From the NCBI RefSeq assembly GCF_014779555.2, contig NZ_CP094357.1:5766001-5830000 (forward strand): 64,000 nt of DNA. Direction: 5' to 3'. The notes under the pieces were generated by a model. It saw nothing but the letters and a program-made list of their open reading frames with translations, did not search any database and was not told the DNA's origin. Positions 27,174 through 34,708 of this stretch are shown one piece after another (within the stretch, counting starts at the first letter, position 1; every line of letters starts with the position of its first letter). The translations under genes and the position numbers were made by a program. Source of the DNA: Lysobacter capsici (lineage in GTDB: Bacteria; Pseudomonadota; Gammaproteobacteria; Xanthomonadales; Xanthomonadaceae).

Positions 27174-28168
27174 CGCGGCGACACCGGCCGATGCACGCGA
27201 CGCAAGCCGGACAGCGCCGGCAGCGACAGTAGCAGCACGATCGCCAGCAACACCGGCGCGGCGCGCCAGTTCAACGACAGCAGCGCCCCGCCGATCAGCA
27301 TCAGCGCCATCGCGCAGACGAAGGCGAACGCAGGATAGCGCCATGCCGCGGCGGCGAAGGCGCGCGGCGCGCGCGGCGTGCTGGCGAGCAAGCGATCGGC
27401 GGCGACGGTCGCGGCGACGCAGCTCTGTACGACCAGGCTGAACCAGGCGATCGCGACGGCGATCAGCAACACGCCCAGACCGGCGGCGATCGCGGTCGAA
27501 CTCGGCAGCGCCGCCAGCACCGCACCGACCATCCACGCATGCCCGCCGCGGCGCCAGCGCAGCAAGGCTTCGCGGCGTTGCCAGTCGCTCAGATGCGGCA
27601 GACGTGCATCGTCGAGCCAGCGCAGGCCGAACAGCGGCTGGCGCGCGCCTTCGCGCAAGCGATGACGCGGATGGCGGCGATGGCGCAAGGCCGAGATCAA
27701 ACCCAACGACGCGCCGATGCCGAGCCCGCCGGCGACGATCCAGCACGCGCTGCGCACCTGCGCCGCCTCGCCGCCGAACGCGATCAGCACCACGGCGGCG
27801 ACCAGCATCGCCAGCACGGTCGCCGCGAACGCGAGCACGATCAGGGTGCCGGTGGTGGCGGCCGGTGCGATCGGCGCGGCCGCCCACCAACCGTGGCGCA
27901 GCCGCTCATCCAGCGCGATCAAGCGGCCGCGCGCGAGCGCATAAGCCAGCGCGAGCGCGAGCAGCGCGAACGGCAACGGCAGCTGCGCGATCAAGCGCGG
28001 CACCGCGGCCGGCAGCATCGCCGCTTCGCTGCCGGACAGGCGCAGGCCCAATGGCAACAGGATCGACAAAGCCAACAACGCGATCGCGCCGCGATTGCGC
28101 CGCCATCCGCCGCCGCGCGCGGCGGCGATGCGGGCCTCGTTGAGCCAAGGGTGTAGTCGCAGCCGCAT
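27170..28168 (-). CDS. ABC exporter permease, polytopic membrane protein
   Basis: 332 residues with roughly eight hydrophobic spans (GAIALLALSILLPLGLRL, LPFALLALALAYALARG, GTLIVLAFAATVLAMLVAAV and others) and Arg-rich cytoplasmic loops. No recognised binding motif. First gene of a two-gene operon with its ATPase. Start chosen at MRLRLHPW (28168), where the positively charged N terminus precedes helix 1. Likely an ABC-2-like export system of unknown cargo. Confidence 0.78.
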   Translation of the reverse strand: MRLRLHPWLNEARIAAARGGGWRRNRGAIALLALSILLPLGLRLSGSEAAMLPAAVPRLIAQLPLPFALLALALAYALARGRLIALDERLRHGWWAAAPIAPAATTGTLIVLAFAATVLAMLVAAVVLIAFGGEAAQVRSACWIVAGGLGIGASLGLISALRHRRHPRHRLREGARQPLFGLRWLDDARLPHLSDWQRREALLRWRRGGHAWMVGAVLAALPSSTAIAAGLGVLLIAVAIAWFSLVVQSCVAATVAADRLLASTPRAPRAFAAAAWRYPAFAFVCAMALMLIGGALLSLNWRAAPVLLAIVLLLSLPALSGLRRVHRPVSPR

Positions 28169-28290
28169 GGGTGGGTGCGCCGTTGCGCGGGAATCTGGTT
28201 CGCACACTACACGCTCGGCCTCGCCGCGTTGACAGCGCTCGGCCCCGTTGCAAGCATCCGTCCGACCGCCCCCGCACCCACGAGAAGTCC

Positions 28291-28713
28291 ATGACCCGAC
28301 CGCCCTTGCCGGAGGAGTTATTCAGGCTCGAACAGCAGCAAGAGCTCGCCGCGGACGTCGAACCGTTCGGCCGCGATCTGGCCGAGCGTGTCGCCAGCGG
28401 CCTGCAAGCCGGTTGGGTGCTGGCTTATGGCCATCGCGATTACTGCGGCATGGGCCTGCACTGGCGGGACGGCCGGTTTTGCTATGCGGAAATCTACGAC
28501 GGCCGGCCCGATGAGCCGGCGCTGCGGGTGTTCGACGAGCGCGGCGCGTTCGTGGAGTGGTTCGCGCGCCAATCCACCGCCAGTCTCGCCCGCCTCGACG
28601 ACCCTAAACCGTTCTTCCGCGGCAACCAGGTGATCGCGCGCTGGCGCGTCCTCGAGTTCGTGACGCAGGCCGACGCCGGGCCGCCTGCGTATCCGCAGTT
28701 GCCGCCAGACTAG
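28291..28713 (+). CDS. hypothetical protein, soluble, 140 residues
   Basis: 140 residues, acidic, soluble, no signal peptide. Aromatic-rich middle (WVLAYGHRDYCGMGLHWRDG, FCYAEIYDGRP) and a helix AFVEWFARQSTASLARL. It resembles nothing I can name. The start follows GAGAAG and the coding bias is normal for the genome. Lies between a divergent ABC operon and a convergent nucleotidyltransferase. Confidence 0.65.
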   Translation: MTRPPLPEELFRLEQQQELAADVEPFGRDLAERVASGLQAGWVLAYGHRDYCGMGLHWRDGRFCYAEIYDGRPDEPALRVFDERGAFVEWFARQSTASLARLDDPKPFFRGNQVIARWRVLEFVTQADAGPPAYPQLPPD

Positions 28714-28792
28714 GCCGCGCTCGCATCGCGCGGCGGCCGCAGGGCCGGCCCGGCCCTGCATGATCGTCGCCGCATCCGTCCAGATCCGTCGG

Positions 28793-29611
28793 TCAGCGCA
28801 ACCCGGCCACGCAACGGCGACGCAGCGCGTCGTCGAGCGACACCTCGCCGGCCCAGGCTTCGATCCCGGCCCAGGCGCGCTCGATCGCCGCGCTCACCGC
28901 GATATCGTCGCTCAGCTCGCCCCGATCGACTTGCTTGAACAAGGCCGTCGCGCCGTCCGGCCCAGGCAGGTCCGCGGCTTCGCCGAACATCGTCCCGGCC
29001 GACACGAACACATGCCGCTCGGCCAGGCCGATCAGACAGGCCAGATGCTGGGCGAACTCGGCGGCCAGCAGGGTCAGCGGCTTGCGCGCGAAACGGTTGC
29101 GCAGCTTGCCGATCAATTCGTACAGCTCGCCGACCACGAGTTCCGACAGCGCGCGGTTGACCGCGTCGTCCTCGGGGTGCGCGGCCAGCGCGCGCAGGGT
29201 TTCGACCAGGGTGCCGTGATCGGGCGCGATCCACAGCGCGCGCGCATGCACGAACTGGCCATGACTGAGCGCCCAGTCTTCCTCGACGCTGCGGGCATAG
29301 TCCTCGACCGCGGTGCGCGAATACAGATTGACCTCGGCCTTGCCGCGGCCATGCACCCATTCCAGCGATTGATCGAAATCGATGCCGAACGCGCCGTCGT
29401 CGAGCACCGCCCACAGCTCCACGTCCGAATACGGGCCGTCGTCGTCGCGGGCGGTCGAACCGTACAGCGCGACCGCGAGCAGGCGCTCGCCGTGCTGCTC
29501 GCGCAATTGCTCGACGATCGCATCGACCAGTTCGCGGCGTTGTTCGCAGGTGACCGATTGGGGGCCGGCGAACAAGGTGTCGAGTTCGCCGCGGGGCAAT
29601 GCATAGTCCAT
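28793..29611 (-). CDS. ANT(4')-like aminoglycoside/kanamycin nucleotidyltransferase homologue
   Basis: 272 residues. VALYGSTARDDDGPYSDVEL matches the NTase core of ANT(4')/KNT (GS...R..DGPYSD.E). KAEVNLYSRTAVEDYA, then EDWALSHGQF, follow the KNT order almost residue for residue. The helix ELVVGELYELIGKLRN retains the positions equivalent to KNT Glu142, Glu145 (catalytic base) and Lys149, but Glu141 is Gly. The C-terminal LSDDI...AWAGIEAW also matches. It should transfer AMP to an aminoglycoside hydroxyl; actual substrate untested. Not in a mobile context. Start at MDYALPRG. Confidence 0.8.
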   Translation of the reverse strand: MDYALPRGELDTLFAGPQSVTCEQRRELVDAIVEQLREQHGERLLAVALYGSTARDDDGPYSDVELWAVLDDGAFGIDFDQSLEWVHGRGKAEVNLYSRTAVEDYARSVEEDWALSHGQFVHARALWIAPDHGTLVETLRALAAHPEDDAVNRALSELVVGELYELIGKLRNRFARKPLTLLAAEFAQHLACLIGLAERHVFVSAGTMFGEAADLPGPDGATALFKQVDRGELSDDIAVSAAIERAWAGIEAWAGEVSLDDALRRRCVAGLR

Positions 29612-29747
29612 CCCGACTAGGTACCACGCGACGCACGAACGCGGCAATTGCGCGATCCGGGCATTGCGACCGGGTGCGGAGAAATACGCCGATACGCTCG
29701 ATTCGCGCGCATCGCCGTGATGCACGGCGGATGCGACGCGATCGCGG

Positions 29748-30086
29748 TCATTGCGGCGGCGAGGCGAGTTCGCGCGCGTCGAGCCAGCCGTCGCGATTGC
29801 GATCCTGCTTGCCGAACCGCTCGGCCAGGGTCGCTCGATGCTGCTCGCGGGTCAGCGCGAGGTGACCGCGCCTGCCGGGCGGCTGCTCGCCCGCATCAAG
29901 CACGCCGTCGTGATTGGCGTCCATCGCGTCGAAGGCGTAACTCAACCAGTCCTGGTACTCGATCAGCGAAATCTTGCCGTCGCCGTCGGCGTCCATGCGC
30001 GAGAGGTAGTCGCCGGTGGAAGTGACCTGGGCCGCGACCGCGGCGGGCAGCAGGCACAGGACGAAGACGAGCGGGCGATACGGCAT
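29748..30086 (-). CDS. periplasmic EF-hand calcium-binding protein
   Basis: 112 residues. Signal peptide 1-20 (LLPAAVAA-QV). Three EF-hand loops follow: DADGDGKISLIEY, DANHDGVLDAGE and DRNRDGWLDARE, each with acidic residues at positions 1, 3, 5 and 12. Small exported calvin-like proteins of this type are frequent in Xanthomonadaceae, role unknown. Start chosen at MPYRPLVFV; the ribosome site is weak. Confidence 0.8.
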   Translation of the reverse strand: MPYRPLVFVLCLLPAAVAAQVTSTGDYLSRMDADGDGKISLIEYQDWLSYAFDAMDANHDGVLDAGEQPPGRRGHLALTREQHRATLAERFGKQDRNRDGWLDARELASPPQ

Positions 30087-30204
30087 GAACGCGGGACCGT
30101 GGAAGACCTGAGGCGAAGGGTGAGGCCGCCGCTCGACGTGGGCAAGTGGGTACGGCGGTCGATCGCGTGCATGCGCGCGCGCCATCGTTGTCATGGGCAA
30201 CAAA

Positions 30205-30230
30205 AAACCCGCGCATCGCTGCGCGGGTTT
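30205..30230 (-). terminator. intrinsic terminator of the desaturase gene
   Basis: Ten-bp stem AAACCCGCGC (30205-30214) / GCGCGGGTTT (30221-30230), 24 bases beyond the desaturase stop. On the minus strand it runs into a TTTTTTG tract. Confidence 0.85.
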
Positions 30231-30253
30231 TCGCTTGCGGCTTGTCGCCGCGC

Positions 30254-31459
30254 TCAGTGCCGCGCCGGCGCCAGCGCGTAGCCCTTGAGCCGCGCCGAGA
30301 ACTGCTGCAGCGCCTGGATGCCGCTGGCTTCGGCTTCCACGCACCACGCGTGCAAGCGCGCCAGGGTGGCCTGGGCGTCGTGCGAACGGTCGTCGAGCAC
30401 CTGCGCCAGGCGCTGGCGGAAATCGGCCACGGTGGCCATGCGCGGACGCTCGTCGATCCAGTGCTGCAGTCGCGCGCGCGCATCGCCGTCGAGCCAGCGG
30501 CCGCCGTCGGCCAGGCCCTTGCGCAGACGCCGCGGCAGCGAACGCATGCGGTCGCCGGCATGGCCGGCTTCCTCGCGCAGCGCCGGCAGGGTGACGTTGC
30601 GGTAGTAGTCGGTCATGGCCTGGAAGCGGATCGCCAGCAGCGCCTTGAGCGTTTCGCCGTCGGGCATGGCGATGTTCGGACGCACGTCCAGCGACGGCGC
30701 GACGCGCAGCACCTTGGCCAGACGCAACGCGCTCAGGCCGCGGATCACGGTCCAGCCGATGTCGAATTCCCACTTGCGCAGGGCGAACTTGGCCGAACTC
30801 GGGAAGGCGTGATGGTTGTTGTGCAGTTCTTCGCCGCCGATCCAGAAACCCCACGGGGTCAGGTTGGTCGCGGTGTCGGTGGTCTCGAAATTGCGATAGC
30901 CCCACCAATGGCCCAGGCCGTTGACCACGCCGGCGGCCCAGAACGGGATCCACAGCATCTGCAGCGCCCAGATCGCCACGCCGGCGAAGCCGAACAGGAC
31001 GAAGCTCAGCGCCAGCAGCAGCACCGGGCCCAGGGTCGCGTGCGGGGTGTAGAGCTTGCGTTCGATCCAGTCGTCCGGGCAGCCCTTGCCGTACTTCTCG
31101 ATGTCGTCGCGCTCGGCGCGCGCTTCGCGGTAGAGCTCAACGCCGCGCCACATCACCGTGTCGATGCCCTTGAACTGCGGGCTGTGCGGGTCTTCCTCGG
31201 TCTCGCACTTGGCGTGGTGCTTGCGATGGATCGCCGCCCACTCCTTGGTGATCATCGAGGTGGTCAGCCAGGTCCAGAAGCGGAACACGTGCGCCAGCGC
31301 CGGATGGAAGTCGACCGAGCGGTGCGCCATCGAGCGGTGCAGGTACAAGGTGACCGACATGATCGTGAGCTGGGTCACCACCAGGAAATAGACGGCCAGT
31401 TCCCAGAAGCTGGCCTGGATCAGGCCACCGGCGAGGAAATCGATCAGGAACGCGGGCAT
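30254..31459 (-). CDS. acyl-CoA/fatty-acid desaturase (delta-9 type, membrane di-iron)
   Basis: 401 residues. Histidine boxes HRSMAH (near residue 41), HRKHH (near 78) and HNNHH (near 211) supply the di-iron ligands. Hydrophobic spans FWELAVYFLVVTQLTIMSV and LGPVLLLALSFVLFGFAGV lie on either side. The C-terminal ~150 residues form a soluble helical extension common in proteobacterial DesA-like enzymes. It introduces a double bond into saturated acyl chains to adjust membrane fluidity. Monocistronic with its own terminator. Confidence 0.93.
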   Translation of the reverse strand: MPAFLIDFLAGGLIQASFWELAVYFLVVTQLTIMSVTLYLHRSMAHRSVDFHPALAHVFRFWTWLTTSMITKEWAAIHRKHHAKCETEEDPHSPQFKGIDTVMWRGVELYREARAERDDIEKYGKGCPDDWIERKLYTPHATLGPVLLLALSFVLFGFAGVAIWALQMLWIPFWAAGVVNGLGHWWGYRNFETTDTATNLTPWGFWIGGEELHNNHHAFPSSAKFALRKWEFDIGWTVIRGLSALRLAKVLRVAPSLDVRPNIAMPDGETLKALLAIRFQAMTDYYRNVTLPALREEAGHAGDRMRSLPRRLRKGLADGGRWLDGDARARLQHWIDERPRMATVADFRQRLAQVLDDRSHDAQATLARLHAWCVEAEASGIQALQQFSARLKGYALAPARH

Positions 31460-31768
31460 TGCGGACTCCGGGAGCGGCGAGGGCCGGCGGCCGACGGTGG
31501 AACCGACGGGGCCAGCAGCGGACAGCTTGAACCAATTAAAAGACAGTTGTGCAGGCGATCATGCCACCTCTCGCCCACCGTTCGCGCCGGTACGGCTGCG
31601 GCTGCTGCCCAGGCGTTTGTGATGGGGTCGTGGATTCCAACGGGCAAGCCGGCGCGCAGCGGGCACGGCTGAGCGGTTCAGGGTGATCGGGGCGGCTTGA
31701 GGGGCTTCCAGCGGTGCCCGGAACTGCGTCCCGGCGGGGTCGAATCCCCTGCTGCCACGAAGCCAGCC
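31460..31768. other. Gap between desaturase and CHAD genes
   Basis: 309 bases without a gene. Contains the desaturase promoter side (AT-rich AACCAATTAAAAGACAG near 31530). A T-arm-like motif (GGGGTCGAATCCCC, 31737-31750) is discussed as rejected. Confidence 0.4.
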
Positions 31769-32728
31769 TCAGTCCGCGCCCCCGCCCCCGCCGCCGGCGA
31801 TTCGCACCCGCGAACGCGCCAGTTCGGCCTGGGCGAACCGCCGCAGCGCCGTCCGATCCTGCTTGCCGAACAGCGAGCGCTTGCCGCAGTGATCCAGCAG
31901 CAGATTCAGGTCCTGCGCCTCGCCGAGGCGTTCGATCTGGTGCTTGTCGAACTTCGGCGCGTCGCGGCCGAGCTTGGCCGTCTTCAAGGCGCGCTGCTGT
32001 TGCGACAGGCGCCGCGCGCGACGGCGCCAGCCGTGCCAGTCCTCGTCGTCGCCGCTGCGGCGCGCGTTTTCGGCCGCGCGCGCGACCCGGGCCAGGCTGA
32101 CCACGACCGCTTCGCGCCAGTGCTCGGGCTCCAGCCCGGCCCAGGGCAAGGCGCGCAGGCCGGCGCGCAGCACCCGCAACAGCGAGCGGCGCGCGCCCAG
32201 GTCCGGATCGTCGAGGCGCGCCTCGCGCGCGGCCTGCGCGCGCGCGGTCGCGGCGCGGCGGCGCGTGCGCGCGAGCAGTGCGCGAACCTCGGTGTCGTTG
32301 TGATGACGCAGCAGGCGATCGAAGGTTTCGACCAGGGCATGCGCATCGCGCAGGGCCGAAAGGCCGTCGTTGAGCTTGCGCAGTTCGCGATCGATCAAGG
32401 CCGCGCCCGGCCCGAGCGCCGGCCCGCCCAAGGCCAGGGTCGCGCGCGCGCGGCGCAGGTTCTTGCGCGCCAGATGGACGCCGGCGTGAATGCGGCTGCC
32501 GCGCCAACCCAGCGCATCCAGGGCCTGATCGAGTTCGTGGGTGGCGAAAGCTCGCAGGCGCAGGCCGGGCGGGCGTGGCGCTGCGTCGGTGGCCGCGGCC
32601 GGATCGTCGCTGGCGCCCGCCGCGGCGCGGCGCGGTGCGTTCGCGGAATCGCGCCCGGAGTCCGGCCCCGAACGCGGCCCGGATCGCGCCCCGCTGGCGG
32701 CCTCCTCGGATTCGCTCGCCTGCGGCAT
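31769..32728 (-). CDS. CHAD domain protein
   Basis: 319 residues. The first ~55 are a Ser/Pro/Ala-rich low-complexity leader. The rest is the all-helical CHAD domain (PF05235) with the conserved basic histidine pattern: VHLARKNLRRARATL, LNDGLSALRDAHAL, WHGWRRRARRLSQQQ and DLNLLLDHCG. CHAD proteins bind inorganic polyphosphate through these basic residues and often localise to polyP granules. No CYTH/ThTPase domain is attached, and the C terminus is a Gly run. Divergently transcribed from mutM. Confidence 0.88.
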   Translation of the reverse strand: MPQASESEEAASGARSGPRSGPDSGRDSANAPRRAAAGASDDPAAATDAAPRPPGLRLRAFATHELDQALDALGWRGSRIHAGVHLARKNLRRARATLALGGPALGPGAALIDRELRKLNDGLSALRDAHALVETFDRLLRHHNDTEVRALLARTRRRAATARAQAAREARLDDPDLGARRSLLRVLRAGLRALPWAGLEPEHWREAVVVSLARVARAAENARRSGDDEDWHGWRRRARRLSQQQRALKTAKLGRDAPKFDKHQIERLGEAQDLNLLLDHCGKRSLFGKQDRTALRRFAQAELARSRVRIAGGGGGGAD

Positions 32729-32799
32729 CGCACGGACTCCCAGAATGGCGGCCCGCCGCGGACGGCGCGGGGCCTTGACCGGGATAGTACGCTGGGCAC

Positions 32800-33612
32800 A
32801 TGCCTGAATTACCTGAAGTCGAAACCACCCGACGCGGACTCGCCCCGCACCTGGAAGGCCGCCGCGTGGTCACCGCGATCCTGCGCCGGCCCGACCTGCG
32901 CTGGCCGATCCCGCTGGCGATCGAGGACACCCTGCCCGGCCAGCGCATCGACGCGGTGCGCCGCCGCGCCAAGTACCTGTTGCTCGACACCGCCGCCGGC
33001 AGCGCGCTGCTGCATCTGGGCATGTCCGGCAGCCTGCGGGTGTTGCCGGCCGACACGCCGGTGCGCGCGCACGACCACGTCGACCTGCTGCTCGATTCCG
33101 ATCACGTGCTGCGCTTCAACGACCCGCGCCGCTTCGGCTGCCTGCTGTGGCAAGCGCCGGGCGAAACCCACGAGTTGCTGCGCGATCTCGGCCCCGAGCC
33201 CTTGTCGGACGACTTCGACGGCGACTATCTGTTCGAACTCAGCCGCGGCCGCAAGGCGCCGGTCAAGACATTTTTGATGGATCAGAAAGTCGTGGTCGGC
33301 GTCGGCAACATTTATGCCGCCGAAGCGCTGTTCGCCGCCGGCGTGTCGCCGTTGCGCGCCGCCGGCAAGGTCGCGCGCGAGCGTTACGTACAGCTCGCCG
33401 AATCGATCAAGACCATCCTGGGCTACGCGATCCAGCGCGGCGGCACGACCTTGCGCGACTTCATCAGCCCCGACGGCGCGCCGGGCTATTTCGAACAGGA
33501 ACTGGCCGCCTACGGACGCGGCGGCGAACCCTGCCCGCGCTGCGGCCGGCCGCTCAAGCAGGCCAGCATCGGCCAGCGCACGACGGTGTGGTGCGGGCAC
33601 TGCCAGCGTTGA
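32800..33612 (+). CDS. mutM: formamidopyrimidine-DNA glycosylase (Fpg/MutM)
   Basis: 270 residues. The N-terminal [13 protein letters not shown] includes catalytic Pro2 and Glu3. The central segment has RFNDPRRFG and [13 protein letters not shown]. The C-terminal zinc finger uses CPRCG...VWCGHC. Bifunctional glycosylase/AP lyase that removes 8-oxoguanine and FaPy lesions. All known functional residues are present; length is normal (about 270). Confidence 0.97.
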   Translation: MPELPEVETTRRGLAPHLEGRRVVTAILRRPDLRWPIPLAIEDTLPGQRIDAVRRRAKYLLLDTAAGSALLHLGMSGSLRVLPADTPVRAHDHVDLLLDSDHVLRFNDPRRFGCLLWQAPGETHELLRDLGPEPLSDDFDGDYLFELSRGRKAPVKTFLMDQKVVVGVGNIYAAEALFAAGVSPLRAAGKVARERYVQLAESIKTILGYAIQRGGTTLRDFISPDGAPGYFEQELAAYGRGGEPCPRCGRPLKQASIGQRTTVWCGHCQR

Positions 33613-33998
33613 TCGCATGGCGGCGCGGCCGCTGACTTCGCGTCGATTCGAAACCGCGGGCGCGCGCGGCGGGGCATGGATGCGCCCGTTGGCGCGGGCG
33701 CGGCCATGGTGTTCGTAAACCAACGTGGCTGGCGCGGGCGTCGTCCAGCCCGGCGCGCTTGCCTGCCGCGTGCGATCTCGCCGTGTCGATCCAGCGGCGA
33801 CCGCCACTCCCGCCGATGCCGCCCAACCGGCCTGTCATCCGAATGCGAGCACGTGCGTTAGCGTGACGGGGTATTTTCTGCGCCTGGGATTTCCAGGCGA
33901 CACTGCCAAAATCCAGCCGGCGCAGGTGCGATTGGTGCCAAGCCTGTCGCTACCAAGGGAAGATGAACGCGCTATAGTCGCAAGGAGTCGAGGGGCAT
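33613..33998. other. Gap between mutM and the ECF sigma gene
   Basis: 386 bases with no supported gene. A TATAGT hexamer (33973-33978) and an AAGGAG ribosome site just before 33999 suggest the sigma gene promoter; no matching -35 was found. Confidence 0.4.
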
Positions 33999-34571
33999 AT
34001 GGCCGATAGCGCTGACATCACCATCCTGCTGGATGCCGCCCGCGAGGGCGATCGCGGCGCGCTCGATCGCGTGCTGGCGACGCTGTACCAGGAACTGCAC
34101 ACCATGGCCCGGCGCCAGTTGGCCGGCCAGCACGGGCAGACCTTGGACGCGACCGCGCTGGTGCACGAGGCCTATCTCAAGCTGGTCGGCCGCCGCGAGG
34201 CGCAGTTCGACGATCGCGCGCACTTCTTCGCTTATGCCGCTTCGGCCATGCGCAGCGTGGTGGTCGATTACGCGCGTCAACGGCTCGCGCAAAAGCGCGG
34301 CGGCGACCTGCACCGGGTCACCGAATTGCCCGAAGACGTCGAAGGCGGCCTGCGCCTGGACGAAGACACGCTCGGCCTGGACACCGCGCTGACCAAGCTC
34401 GCCCAAGTCGATCAACGTCTGGCCCAGGTGGTCGAACTGCGCTATTTCGCCGGCCTGTCGGAACTGGAAATCGCAGCGCTGCTGCAACGCTCCGAACGCA
34501 GCATCCGCCGCGACTGGCAGAAGGCCCGCTTGTTCCTGCTGGCCTCGCTGCAGGACGAGCCCAACCGCTGA
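33999..34571 (+). CDS. ECF-type sigma factor of the phosphorylated ECF43/EcfK-like group
   Basis: 190 residues. Sigma2 region: TLDATALVHEAYLKLVGR, then FFAYAASAMRSVVVDYARQR. Sigma4 region: ALTKLAQVDQRLAQVVELRY, followed by ELEIAALLQRSERSIRRDWQ. LVHEAYLKL plus RSVVVDYARQR is the TIGR02999 pattern of ECFs linked to Ser/Thr kinases rather than anti-sigma factors. The kinase gene follows 137 bases downstream. In the Xanthomonas (EcfK-PknS) and Vibrio (EcfP-PknT) systems, phosphorylation activates the sigma factor. No anti-sigma gene is present. Target promoters unknown. Confidence 0.88.
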   Translation: MADSADITILLDAAREGDRGALDRVLATLYQELHTMARRQLAGQHGQTLDATALVHEAYLKLVGRREAQFDDRAHFFAYAASAMRSVVVDYARQRLAQKRGGDLHRVTELPEDVEGGLRLDEDTLGLDTALTKLAQVDQRLAQVVELRYFAGLSELEIAALLQRSERSIRRDWQKARLFLLASLQDEPNR

Positions 34572-34708
34572 CGGCCGCGGTCGCGCCGATGATTCGCGCC
34601 GCGCGCCCTTCCGTCATGCGCATCGCCATGCACGCCGCCGCCCATTTCATCGCCGGCCGCGCCGCCACGCATTTTTCCGCCGCGCTGCGCGCACCGGCCT
34701 GATCGCGC

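Noticed and set aside
31737-31757. T-arm-like motif (GGGGTCGAATCCCC) with a possible acceptor pairing GGCGGC/GCTGCC
   Set aside because: The loop is one base short, anticodon and D arms cannot be built, and no CCA-like end is correctly spaced. Probably chance in a GC-rich gap.
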